DNA from: Crocodylus rhombifer
Lineage: Eukaryota; Chordata; Crocodylia; Crocodylidae
NCBI GenBank assembly: GCA_038503035.1
Contig: JAVSML010024014.1
Location: forward strand, 1-64,000
Length of the DNA stretch: 64,000 nt
Reading direction: 5' to 3'
Shown: positions 33,828 to 44,684 of the stretch, piece by piece
Position numbering within the stretch: position 1 is the first letter of the stretch
How the letters are laid out: every line of letters begins with the position of its first letter
The notes under the pieces: generated by a model
What the model saw: the letters and a program-made list of their open reading frames with translations, nothing else
The model's database searches: none
What the model was told of the DNA's origin: nothing
Made by a program: the position numbers and the translations under genes

Positions 33828-33860
33828 CAAAAAAAAAAAAAAAGAAAAAAAAAAAGAAAA
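33828..33860. repeat. A-rich tract
   Basis: Three A runs (15, 11 and 4) separated by single G residues. It is adjacent to the LTR family 1 fragment but is not clearly a retroposon tail. Confidence 0.8.
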
Positions 33861-33898
33861 GGGCTGCCCATCATAATGCCCTAATAAAATCGGAGACC

Positions 33899-34160
33899 CC
33901 TTGTGGCAGGCCCGTAGGGGGAACCCTTGTGCTGAGCCACCCACCTCACTGTGTCCTGCCAAAAATCAAGCTTCAGATGCCTCCCCAGGGTTGCAAACTT
34001 CTGGCCAACCCCCTTTCTCAAGCACACCCACAAGCCTGGGGTAACTGCTGCCACCATCCAGGGTCGGGTCGTTGCTCAGGCCGTATGCCCCAGAGGGTAC
34101 ACAGGCCTTACAGACCCAGAGGGTGCTTGACCCACTATGAGATCTTGGGGTGCTGTCTTT
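33899..34160 (-). mobile_element. Truncated LTR, family 1
   Basis: Starts TTGTGGCAGGCCCGTAGG and continues through CCACCCACCTCACTGTG, GGGGTAAC, CTGCCACCA, ACACAGGCC and TGCTTGACCCA. This parallels 1562-1800 of the solo LTR in order. The similarity stops near 34150, so the promoter end of the LTR is missing. Orientation follows the full copy. No duplication could be matched because one end is absent. Confidence 0.72.
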
Positions 34161-34399
34161 AACCTGAAGTACCAAAATGAAGTAGTCTGAAAATATAAGG
34201 TGAAACTGTACCTGCATTAGCTTTAGCAAAGTCAACAGAAAGTAACTTTAGATTCACATATGCAGATTCAACACATTATGCAGCATTTCCCACCAGTTTG
34301 TGGACACATATAGGATAAGGATTTGCCTCAGATCTTTCTGTGCTCTAACAAGTAAACCTGCTGTCCTAGTAAAATCCCAAATAGTTTTATACCAATGAG

Positions 34400-34490
34400 C
34401 CATTTGGGTATGGTCCTGCTTCAAGCAGGGAGTTGGACTAAATTATCTCCTGAAGTCCTTTCTAATCCTAATTTTCTATTATTTCAGGTG
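34400..34490 (+). mobile_element. CR1 LINE 3'-end fragment
   Basis: The CR1 signature TGGTCCTGCTTCAAGCAGGG, AGTTGGACTAAATTATCTCC, TGAAGTCCTTTCTAATCC ends in TTTTCTATTATT. Only the terminal ~90 bp remain and divergence is higher than in the copy at 23807, so it is older and of another subfamily. Confidence 0.82.
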
Positions 34491-34730
34491 GCTGCTTTCT
34501 AGCTGATAATCTATTTAAAAGGGACATAGTGCAGTACCCACAGATTTAAATGCCAACTCTCGTGATATGTTCTTTCCTATCTGAAAATTTGATAACCTTA
34601 AAAAAATTAGCACATTTACTCACCAGATTGTTGTTTACAATCGTGGACTCTGAGATTTATATCATTTTGGATTATCACCTCACTTTTATAACCACTCTCT
34701 GGATTTCTTTCCTGGCTAAAAATACACCTT

Positions 34731-35010
34731 GGGCACTTCTACACGTCACCCTATGGTGACATAGTGACCTGTTACATTGCTGTACAGTGCACTATAGTGA
34801 TGTAGTTATCATGAATGTTTACATGTGATCGCCAGCTATGTCACTGTAGTGACATAGGCCCCAAGTGTAGTGCACTGGCAGTGGAATGTAACCATACGCT
34901 GTGTGCATGGTGCAGTAACCGTCCATACTGTGTGTGTTTAGTACTTCTGAGGAAGTACTGAAGCACAGCGCCAAAACAATGTCACTGTACAGCGACGTGT
35001 AGACATGCCC
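34731..35010. mobile_element. Clan Y-type element with CTT/CTT 3-bp duplication
   Basis: Left end GGGCACTTCTACACGTCACC; reversed right end GGGCATGTCTACACGTCGCTG (first 20 bases). CTT flanks both sides (34728-34730, 35011-35013). The interior is rich in short inverted phrases (CACTATAGTG, GTCACTGTAGTGAC, AGTACTTCTGAGGAAGTACT), so much of the 280 bp can fold. No reading frame of interest. Confidence 0.8.
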
Positions 35011-35013
35011 CTT

Positions 35014-36527
35014 CAGTACTAAGATTTTCAAATGCTGTGTCTTCAAGAAATCTTCCTGTTTCATAGTGTAATTTAATGAGTGAAAACCATCTTTAGTCTA
35101 ATTGTCAAGTGTTGAATGGAATTAAACCAGAGATTCCTTAAGCCTAACTCATCCAAAACTAGATTTATCTAGTCCATTGACCCTCTTTACTTCTTTCCTT
35201 TTTTCACTTTTAAAATTAAGCATTACCTTTTGCACAAGGTGCAGACATAAAATTTCAAAATATCAGTATGGGGCCATCATAGTATAACTTCAAAATGTCC
35301 AAACTCTTTGCTGTTGGTATTTTTAAAAATTCACACAGACCTTTTTTATGAAGAAGCTTCAGCAAAAACCAAACTTTTACTGTCTCAATTTAAAACATTC
35401 CTACATCAATTGGATCCTTAAGAGTTTGTGTTTCTAAAGACCTATTTATATTAATCCCTCTAAATGTATTAGAATATTTCAATTTTGTTTTGGGTGTCTG
35501 TTTAATATCAGATTCAAAAAAACCACTTTATGCATCTATGTCAGTTCTACAGAGATAGGCTCATTATCATTACAATGCTAGCTGTCGACAGTACATTGTA
35601 TGAGACCAGCTTTATGTTGGCAAATTACTCCAGTCTTTTCACATAACTGGATGACATATCCCAAATTATGGTGGGTTGATTTTATAATTTGTCCTTCTTT
35701 AGGCACATTATTGCCTACATGCACTGTGGGAAACAATCCTTTATTGGCAGGGAGATGGAATCTTGACTTAATAGGTCTTTTCTCTAACTGCTATGATGCA
35801 CATTGGGTTGCCACCAAAATGAGAAGAGGTTGTTGCTGGGTTGGGAATCCAACTTGGTGACCAAGGTTATACCTCTGTACCCATTCTCAATGACTCCATC
35901 TCCTCCCTTCTTTCCTATCTATTCAGGAACATGTACATTTACTTTACAAAAGTGTATTTTTTCTGCTTCTTACTTTTGTTAGTCCTGCAGAACCTGTGTA
36001 GTCACTAGGACTCGAGTAGAATTCTATCACTGTTATAACCTATTTACTAGCATACCATATGCACATTTTCCCAAAAATTAGGCCTTCAAAATTGCTCTTT
36101 TCTACCCTGTTTCTATTTCGGAAAAATTAAATCGGCTTCCTTGCTTAAGATACACAGTGCAATAGGATATTACTGATGACCACTGAGATGGCTGCTGCTT
36201 CTCTCTGCTGCAAAGAGAAGGGAGAGTTCTGTGTTAACCCTCTCACTGCTGATGAAGCAGTAGCTTTTGACTGCAGAGTCACTGAGCTGACCGAGGATGA
36301 ATGAGCTGGTGCAGGCAGCCTGTAGTATTTTTATGAGGCTTCTAGTATGGAAACAACACTTTATTATTTATAGGAATTTTATATAAAGAATTATTTTCAG
36401 TAAAGAAGTACATTCCTGATTCTGTCCTCACAAGGAACCAGGGCCTAGTCTTCATTTTTCTGGTGTGACAGAAAGTTCTTCTTTTATCAACACAACTGTC
36501 TCTGGGGTTGCCATGCTTCCTGGACAT
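35014..36527. other. Noncoding stretch, no gene seen
   Basis: AT-rich with a short GC-richer part at 36180-36320. The chance frame at 35600-35860 has no motif. No element ends found. Confidence 0.45.
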
Positions 36528-36530
36528 TCT

Positions 36531-36774
36531 GGGCTTTTATACATGTGCTCTGAGAGGTAATTAAAAGTTCTTGGAGTGTTGTACATACCAGCATCCCTTC
36601 ACTGAAAAATGGAGGCAGGGCACTTTGAACTAAAGCTCATCAGGTGGATATGCTAATACACACGATGCTGGAGGCTGCTGGAGTGCATTAATTTCCACAC
36701 TCCAGCAGACTCGATTAATCAGTACTGAAATGACAGCATGTTGGAGCAGGCTCCCTGCATGTGCATAGGAACTA
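36531..36774. mobile_element. Clan X element, reverse orientation, with TCT/TCT 3-bp duplication
   Basis: Left end GGGCTTTTATACATGTGCTC matches the reversed right end of the 32698-33043 copy, and the right end (GCATGTGCATAGGAACTA) matches that copy's reversed left end. TCT flanks both sides (36528-36530, 36775-36777). Shared interior phrases in reverse order include GAAAAATGG, CTCCAGCAGACT and TTGGAGCAGGCTCC. It is about 100 bp shorter internally. Confidence 0.75.
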
Positions 36775-36777
36775 TCT

Positions 36778-37130
36778 GTTTCTAGGAGGACTTACTCTGT
36801 CACCGTCATGCATCTTTGGTGGGTTGGTTCATTTTCTACATTCTGCCTCCCAAAACAAGATTTATGTCTTATTTGGGGACATGGAGTATGTAAGAAGATG
36901 GTTGCATTTACCCATGCAAACTGATTGAAAGAAATAGGGTTACCTAAGTGTTATTAAAGTCATAATTCAAGACTACACACGATCTACTGAGGATGCTCTA
37001 CAGTTTAGCTCTGCATGCTCTACAGTTTAGCCCTCAGACCCTGTCCCCAGGTAATGGTATACAGGAAAGAATAAAACTAGCTCAGCCTTAAGAACCAAAG
37101 TTGAGTTTACAGGGTTAGTAGTTAGAAGAA
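36778..37130. other. Noncoding stretch, nothing seen
   Basis: AT-rich. Includes a local direct repeat, GCTCTACAGTTTAGC, twice at about 36994-37031. Confidence 0.45.
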
Positions 37131-37350
37131 GTAAGGATTTTTTGTGGTGATATTTCTTATTGGACCAACTGCATGGTTGGCATAAAGTTAGACAAGCTTT
37201 TGAATGCAAAAGCTTTCAGAAGCTTTCCTCAGGTGACCAGACGAAAAATGCCTTGCATTTGAAATCTCGTCTAACTTTATCCCAACCATGCTTTTGGTCC
37301 AACAAAAGAGATCACCCCCAAAAATGCTTGCTTCTTGCATAATTCCTGGA
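37131..37350 (-). mobile_element. Penelope-like fold-back element
   Basis: Two inverted arms: about 37143-37215 (GGTGATATTTCTTATTGGAC, CATGGTTGGCATAAAGTTAG) and about 37257-37318 (CTAACTTTATCCCAACCATG, GGTCCAACAAAAGAGATCAC). The arms carry the same TTGGTCCAATAAAAGATATCACC module as the elements at 7621-8304. On the minus strand the centre reads CCTGAGGAAAGC...AAAAGCTTGTC, a hammerhead-like order (CUGAnGA, stem, nAAA). Inverted partial copies are characteristic of Penelope-like elements. No flanking duplication was identified. Confidence 0.6.
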
Positions 37351-39460
37351 TCACCCTGGCTACAGCTTCATTCTAACTCTATCGGTATTTGATATGGGAA
37401 TTATTTTGCATTCAGTTATCTTGGATTTCCATAATGCCATTTTTAGACTCACTTTTTTCAAAAGTGTTGCTGCTCTAAAAGATAGAAAGGCTTAATAGTA
37501 TGAGTGCAAAGAAGCAGATGGATATTCAAGAATGGATGTTCTCTCAGAGATCAGAAGGGAAAATGCTGCATGTTTGCTGGTCTGTTAAAGAGGAAAGAGT
37601 AAAATAAGCAGTTATCAGCAGGCCATGAAAGTTTACAGATATGGACGTGCTTAAAGAATGAGGGCAACACACTTGACCTCACTGCGTCCTCTGCATGTCT
37701 CTTTATTGTGAAGGGAAGACGTGTTTTTATTACATGACATTACTTTGGTTACTGTTGCATGTTAATGGGTGACAGCTGTTCTGTTTTTTATAGCTATCGA
37801 TGGAGAAAGCTTTTTTGTTCAGTTTAAATATATACGTATATAGCTTTTGAAATAATTTCAAGAAAGTTATCCTTCAAAATACACTCTGTGCACATCAAAT
37901 AGTACCTCGAATAGAAAAATTCTGCATGAGAGAAGAGAAGAATCAAACCATACTACTGACAATCTATAATAAAGGACCAAACATATGTGTTTAGACTGTA
38001 TTAGAAAGATATTTGCTACATCAAAGTTTTGAGACATATACTACACATGCGATTAAAAAGTTGTAAAATATAAGTGTACTTTCCTTATTACACACCTTTC
38101 AGTCACCAGAACTGTCATTCCTCGGTATTGTTGATGTAAAAGCAGACCAGTTATTGCTTTATGCCTTTGAAAACCACATCAGTGGGCCAGGTCTTCATTT
38201 GGCAAAAATCAGTATAGCTCTGCTTTTACTTCTCTGGAATGAAGCCAATTCATACCACTTTAGGATTTGGCCCATAGTGATCTAAAACAAAGCAAAAATC
38301 TCTCACCAGTTTCACCTCTCCAGAAATGTCAGCTTTTATAGTAATGTCTCCAGAAATAGATTCTTAAAAAAATTCTGTAGCATTTAAGAAATATGTCCTT
38401 TTCTTTTACTACCAGACCACAGAATCTATAAAAAGAATATCATTTTCTCTGCAAGTCTATCAGAATTCTTTTAATAAGGAAAGAAACCAAGACAACAAAA
38501 TATTTATCAGTATCATTACAAGTCAAAGAAGGATTTAAAGGATGAACCTGAACTTTATTTCAGAGCCCGGTATCCTAGTTAGGTTCACTGATGCTGCATT
38601 AATAATGTACATGAGGGTATGGTAAAGCAGGCACTGAGAATCTGGAAGGTATAGACAAAACAAAACAATAAGGAAGATTGGTTGGGATCCACATCTAATA
38701 AACATGTTAGGAGTGCTTCTGCACTGTTCCCTTCTTCCTTTTTTCCACCCAATTTTCACATTCTCTCTTCCATTTTTTTTTCCTTGCCCCCCATCCTATA
38801 ATATTATCTTTATTTTTCAGTCAACAGCCAGAAGGAATACGTAGATGATTTTTGGGATTAAGTTTCAGTGGATGATTTACTTGCATATCATCCAGCGCCT
38901 TGTAAATGTTACTTGAGTTCAGTGTACAAAGGTGACCATTTTAAACACTGATACCTGTTAACTGATTTGTTTAGCTCTGTCTGAATGAAAATAAAAACAT
39001 CCATGCATATAAAAAAATAATTTGGCATTTTGTCTGAAATTCTACATGGTCATTCACAGTCTACTCTAACCTAGATTTTTATTTTTTTTTTGGAGAGTAG
39101 CTTCCTTTAAATGTTATGCTCTTTCAGTATTTCATATTTAGACTACTTGTCTCCTTATTCTATGTACAGGGTTTTCAGCTGTTTCTTTATATCATATATG
39201 TTATGTAGACAAGTTCTATGAGCTTTTTTATTCTGGTTTTTAATTTGATTTCAAAGCTACCAATGGAAAACGGCAAGTTTTGCATGTTTGTGCATGTGCA
39301 CCCACTTACACATGCACACAATGAAGAGAAATCGAGTCTCTTACTTGTTGGTGAATTACAATAAAAATGCACTTCTTTGTTACTGAGATAAAGAGGTTGA
39401 AGTGCTATAGGAGATATGTTTTGTAATCAATAATATGAATCTGATGGTTTTGTTTTGCCA
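37351..39460. other. Noncoding stretch with an ancient-repeat fragment
   Basis: AT-rich. About 38180-38285 (GGGCCAGGTCTTCATTTGGC, ATCAGTATAGCTCTG, TTAGGATTTGGCCCATAG) resembles an ancient amniote repeat of the type ending in GATTTACACCAGCTGAGGATCTGGCCC. No coding exon is seen. Confidence 0.4.
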
Positions 39461-39469
39461 CTGTTTGTT

Positions 39470-40420
39470 GCTATTTTCTCCTCTATAAGCATGTTTATCG
39501 AGGTCTACCAAAAGCCCAGAAGCCCATAGGTCAGAGAACAGCATTTTGATGGATTATGGGATTGTAACTGTCCCTGCCAGCTGACAGCTTTTATTGGCTG
39601 GGAGGATGAGCCTGTAAACCTTTATATAATTATTGTATTAAAGCCACTGTGCCTCTGTGTTGCTGGCGCTTGTTCAGGGATCAATGTGAAGATAATTTCA
39701 AAAATGAATAGTAAGTATTGATCGTCCCTTGGTGGAGCCTTATCAGTGGCTGAAGCAGACTACTGTAGATTATAACTTCAATGTCATTTATGATGATATG
39801 ATACGTATTGCAGAGTAGCAATTTAAACAAAGGGCTGATTTAATTCACAATGGATTTTTGTAGCGTGATGGGTAATAAATCACAATCTGTGTAATTTTTA
39901 GAAATGAACACATGTTGGCAGTAGTTCAGGGCAGTTCCTGAGAGATCTGAAAATGACCAGGGAGGGCAAATATCAGCAGAGAACCCCTTCTGAATGATTG
40001 GCCCTTACTTGATTCTGACATTCAGATGACCTTGGGGCCTCTGCTGGCAGCTGCTGGTTAATTTTCTTCACTGAGGACACAGTTTAACTTTCTATCTGTC
40101 TGCCAATTACCTGACATTTTCAACTTATCACCTTCTATATTTTAAATTATTGGAGGCACATCCACATTTTGACACTTTTTTAGGCAAGTATTCGTTTTTG
40201 CCTGCTGCTGAGACATCTCTCTGTCAAGCTGCTGCTGCAATATCCCTTTTTCTTGAGAAATTAATAGCTCACCTAACCGAGAGCTGAAAAAGCACAGTGC
40301 TTATTTTGAAAATTAGCAAGCTGCTTTTCAGTTTAGTGGGATGGTGTGTAATAAACATAAGCAAGCCCCAAACACCCCCAGCAACCCAGACTTAACATTC
40401 ATAAATATGTATAGCAATTG
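39470..40420. promoter_or_regulatory. Candidate conserved noncoding (enhancer-like) block
   Basis: Nearly 1 kb free of repeats, tandem runs or transposon ends. It has many factor-like words: TGACAGCTTTTATTGGCTGG (MEIS/HOX-like), TTTATATAATTATTG, ATCGATC-like TTGATCGTCC, AACAAAGG, TGATTTAATTCAC, GTAATAAATCACAATC, CAGCTGCTGGTTAATTTTC and CCAATTACCTGACA. Such dense, unsimple, unrepetitive AT-rich sequence in a gene desert is what deeply conserved enhancers look like. No cross-species evidence is available here. Confidence 0.35.
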
Positions 40421-40924
40421 ACAAGGAGTCACTTAAGGAAATGATATCTAATGGTTTTTATTTTATTTGTTTTTCCTTGCAAGTGCTTTATATGTAAATC
40501 ATTAAAAATATCTGTCTTGAAGCAAGGTAAAAAGATTGTCTTTAAATTTACAACAGACCTACATCCAGCACTGAAACTCTGACTTTTGTGGTCTTCAGAC
40601 ATTTCATTAAATATGCTATGCAAGATCACCATCACCTGCTGTTCATAACTCTCCCCATATTGCGAAAGACTCAGTACTGTAGAATAAGGTACTGATTGTG
40701 TTTCCACTCTAACTCAGAAATTCCTGGCTTTTATTTTGATAAAGGACCTAATGATATATTGGGGCAATTAAATTCCTAATTTATTTTTACTTGCGTAGTG
40801 GAAGAAAAAAGGCTAGTGATGACAAGGGATCCTGGTTTTCTCTGTTTAAAAATCCCAAAATCTCTTATTCAAAAAAACCAAGTCCTCATTGTTTTGCAGT
40901 TTAAAATGAAACACCACTATATGT

Positions 40925-40994
40925 GTATGTGTGTGTGTGTGATATATATCTATATATATAAAAATATGAATGTGTGTGTGTGTGTATATATATT

Positions 40995-41032
<38 letters not shown>
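40925..41032. repeat. Compound (TG)n-(TA)n-(TG)n-(CA)n microsatellite
   Basis: Two GT blocks and one long CA block of about 17 repeats (near 40998-41032), linked by TA-rich stretches. The GT and CA blocks are complementary and can form a hairpin. Confidence 0.9.
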
Positions 41033-41034
<2 letters not shown>

Positions 41035-42059
41035 ATCAATTGAACACAATGTTTTATTCATACAGTTACAATTTTAAAGCAATTTGGAAGTCTACCAGTG
41101 CCTCAATTACAATAAAATAAAGTCTAAGTACCTATATATTTTGGGGTTTGATTTTGGTTTCTTTATCATGGAAAATAAGAGCTCCCCCCTGCCCCTTTCA
41201 CTCACCAGGACATAGGTCCAGCTGTGGCTGTCCCCCTACCACTGCTTTTTGGTGCTAAGCAGCTCTGATATGCTGGTCTGGCCCATGCCCATACCGGTGT
41301 CTGAGCAGCAGCAGGGGCTCAGCAGCCAGGAGGCACCTTGCCATGGTGGTTCAGTTGGCATGGGGCTTGCTCCCCACAGTGGTGGCAGCAGCAGTACCAA
41401 GCCGGTGCCATGGAACTATACCCTTTGCTTCTGTCTCAGGGTGGTGGTGGGGGGTGCCTCAGTGGCACCTCACCATGGTAGTATGGTTGGTGCAGGACTC
41501 TTAGCCACAGTGACTGCACCAAGCCTTTCTGTCCTGCTCTGCCCTCCCAGGCCGGGTCCCACCCACTGAGCCACAGAGACCCTGTGAGGGGACAGAAGGG
41601 TGGGGAGCCCACATCCTCTCCCACCCTGTTCACAAATCTGGTGGGGGTGATATGTCCCACCATGCATCCCCAATGGGTTACCTCTGGTACCTGACCCATC
41701 CCCAGGAGTGCATGCAGTGCCCGGGAGCCAGCCTGTGACAGACCCCTGGACAAGCTGACCATGGATACATCCCACTTCCTCAGCTGGGCTCCATGGCCAT
41801 GCATTCCTGCCCAGGCCTTGCCGCAGCTGGGTAGCACCCCCAGTCCCAGCCACCAACCCTGCCTCACCCCTTCCCTCACTATGGCTGACTGAATCTGCCT
41901 TCCCACGTAGACATACCTGCAGGCATCCTCTCCATGCTGCCTGGCTGTATAGTTGGCCATGTGCATGTGTGCAAATGTGCACATGGTGCCCCCTGTGTTC
42001 TGCTCCCTGCAGTCCCTTGCAGGTTGGAGCTCTGGCAGTCTGCAAGGAGAAACTCACTA

Positions 42060-42128
42060 TTTCCTGCATTTTTCTCCTTTAAAAGAGAAAATCCATTTTT
42101 TTCTCCCTTGAAGGAGAAAATCCATATT
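42060..42128. repeat. Short direct repeat with inverted symmetry
   Basis: TTTCTCC followed by AAGAGAAAATCCAT, then TTTCTCCC followed by AAGGAGAAAATCCAT. Each unit of about 34 bp folds on itself (TTCTCCTT/AAGGAGAA type). It belongs to the right arm of the hAT-type element. Confidence 0.6.
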
Positions 42129-42169
42129 TTTCCTGTGGTGAACAGAAAAAACAGATCCCTGGCGATGAC

Positions 42170-43899
42170 TTAAGAACTAAAAGATATGTTTATTATTAAA
42201 TTTCAGGCACAATTAAATTGAACACATGCACAGAAATGCTTCTCAGGGTATGCACATGTACAGGCCTAAATGTTCCAGTAATTAGAGTACAGTTATGTGT
42301 GCTTATGTGAAGGCTGAATTTAGGCAAATTCACTTCCAATTTGGTTAATTTAATACATTCTGTACTGTAAAAACACTTGTTTTATTGTCAGTAAAGAAGG
42401 AGCAGCATCTTTTGATATGAACTCTGATTTAGGAAAGCATTAAAGCACATACATAGCTATATACATACTCTTTAAGTCTCATTAATTTCAATGGACCTTC
42501 ATGAGTAGGTACAGTCAAGTACCTTTATGGACAGGTCTGATTTCTTGAATGTGGACTTCAGTAACACAGACTAGAATTATGGTTGATCTACATTAGAAAA
42601 TTATGCTGGTTTTAAAATTATGCTATATTTTATTATGTATTCACAGAGTGCATGAGGTCCCCTAACTTTTCAGCAAATCTGTGGACTCTGTTGTAGCTTA
42701 AAATGGTATGTTGTTTGGAATATATAGCTCCAAAAACAGTTTAATAGCAAGACCTATGAGGAAGGCTGATTAAACAAAGTCTGGCTTCTTTCTTTGCTTC
42801 CTGTTTAGAGCAGCTATCATAGAAAGGAGTTTACTTTCCTTTTTAGAGTTTGATTATTCCAGGAGGAAGAGAAGCAGAATCCATGAAATCAAAGAGACCA
42901 AGGTTTTTGGTCACTGTCTGAACAACTGCTATTTTTAGAATATGGGAAAAGATCCATGAAGGCCATAAACTCTGAATACTACTTAAGAAAGATGGTCGCA
43001 GTCTTTTTTAAAATTCCATTTCAATTTGTTCCTCATAGCATGGGTAAAAATGATATAACCATGAAATGCAGAAGCAGTTAAGAAGGAATGTTATTACGAA
43101 GCAAAAAGAGAATGGGAACCGAGCCTTGTTTTTTGTGAGGATATTTGGGGAGGGTGGCAGGGGAAGGGGGGAGGAGGGTGTAGAAATTCAACCAAGGCTA
43201 GTGTACAGTTGTAGAGGGTATTGGTTGTTAATATATGCGGCATCAGGATGTGGTATATTCTCTGTTCTCTTGGTCCCTTCCCACTAGAATACCATGGTAT
43301 TCTCCAGCAGTATCTTGGGCTGCATTATGGCAGAATCCAGAGAATATGTAACTGTTCATTATGTATGTCTTGATTGTTCTCCATATCCAGCTTTTGTTGT
43401 TCTTTTTGGTTAGGGCCTTGTTGCACCTTACTCTGTAAGCTGCACAAATGCTAATTGACTTCATGTCATTCAGCTTATAGTGGAGCAGTCGCACCTTAAG
43501 GCAAAAAACATCTCTGACTCTCCTTCACTTGCCACCGTGTTCTAAAGGTGGCTCTTCTTGTGTCCTGTCACCATGTTCAAATTAAAGTAAAAAAATGGGC
43601 ACCTACTCTATTTACTCAATGACCCTGACTGTAAGATGACCCACCAATAATTAGATTCTATATATGGAAAATTTATGAATTTGTTATACATTTTCAGGGG
43701 TGGGATTTTATCTTATATTTGCATTCAAGGATCCTCATCAAATAAATTGTGTATCATTAAACTATTGCCAAACACAGAATATACTCTAAAATAGAAACCA
43801 CCTATGAAGTTGATTAAGTTCAGCCATCTAGGAGCATGACTACAAAACACATTTCATAGGGCAAACATACTGATAGGAACCCTTTTTATAACTCTTAAA
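42170..43899. other. Noncoding stretch, no gene seen
   Basis: AT-rich with a purine-rich patch near 43130-43180. Short chance frames only. No supported element termini before the LINE 3' region. Confidence 0.45.
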
Positions 43900-43917
43900 A
43901 AAACCAAACAGGCAGGT

Positions 43918-43962
43918 GTTCCCTGTAAAGGGAACTGGCACTGGGCCTGGATATACCAGGCC
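43918..43962 (-). other. Two adjacent perfect 7-bp stem-loops at the LINE 3' end
   Basis: GTTCCCT(GTAA)AGGGAAC at 43918-43935 and GGCCTGG(ATATA)CCAGGCC at 43944-43962 form perfect 7-bp stems, eight bases apart. They lie beyond the last recognisable ORF2 codons. Some LINEs use 3'-UTR hairpins for recognition by their reverse transcriptase, so these may be such a signal. It is not proven that they belong to the LINE. Confidence 0.55.
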
Positions 43963-44684
43963 GGGACCAGAAGGACCAGAGTCAGCCCTGATAAACTTTT
44001 CTTTGTGCCAAAAAATGCTTAATGTCAGCCAAAAAGCTGAGATGCTGATTAGAAGCTTTTTTCTAAAAAAACACTCAACATTTTATTTAAAGAAAACCCA
44101 AACCTCTTATACATATTTACAAATATCAAATATTATATCATCCAACAAAGCCTCCTAACATATTAACTCCCCCTCATCTTTTAACAGTTCACAATAACAA
44201 CATTATCTTGTCCCACAACTATGCCTCTTCCTACCCTCCCCTCTCTTTTACCCCACTATCATAGGCACTTCTCAAGTGTATACGTATTTCCATTTATCTT
44301 TCCTCCACATCTCCTCCCTCTTCCTTCGTCTTCCTCATCATCATCCTCAGCATGTAATATTTGAGCTCAAATAAGGCTAACTGTAAACATTCCTTCAAGG
44401 TAAAATCCATTTCCTTCATGATCAGCAAGTTTCTCATTTTCCATAGTGCTGCATTAATACAGATCACCCATGCCCATTATCTTCCATTCTTCCTGTCCTT
44501 TCTCAACCAACCCATACATCACTGTCTCAAAATTTATCTTATTCACTTCTGAAATTTGTAAGAATCTGTGTGCCTTCCTTCAAACTTCCTATGCAAAGTT
44601 GCATTCCCAAAATACATGTACCACTGATTCTTCCCCGCCCCTGCATTTCTCCCATGGGAATCTTGCTCTTCTTCCCAAACCCCG

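Larger units (their letters stand above)
33179..33898. other. Noncoding stretch with simple repeats
   Basis: AT-rich. Holds a (TCTA)n microsatellite at 33482-33503 and an A-rich tract at 33828-33860. The chance frame 33121-33468 minus has no signature. Confidence 0.45.
40824..42161. mobile_element. Long hAT-type element carrying a GC-rich passenger and microsatellite
   Basis: Left end AAGGGATCCTGGTTTTCTCT and reversed right end CAGGGATCTG define the ends. Flanks GTGATGAC (40816-40823) and GCGATGAC (42162-42169) agree at 7 of 8. The left arm matches the 232-bp element at 54887-55118 (AGGGATCCTGGTTTTCTCTG, AAATCCC, AAAATGAA.CACCA). The interior holds a TG/TA/CA microsatellite and, from about 41180 to 42050, a GC-rich passenger with long overlapping chance frames, up to 199 codons minus. 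The right arm has two GAGAAAATCCAT repeats. No transposase was seen. Confidence 0.6.

Noticed and set aside
33828..33860. Poly(A) tail of a processed pseudogene or SINE
   Set aside because: No coding or tRNA-like sequence precedes the A-rich tract, and no flanking duplication was found.
41436..42069. Overlapping minus-strand frames of 182 and 199 codons
   Set aside because: Two frames over the same GC-rich passenger, with no motif, splice context or codon bias. Both lie inside the hAT-type element.
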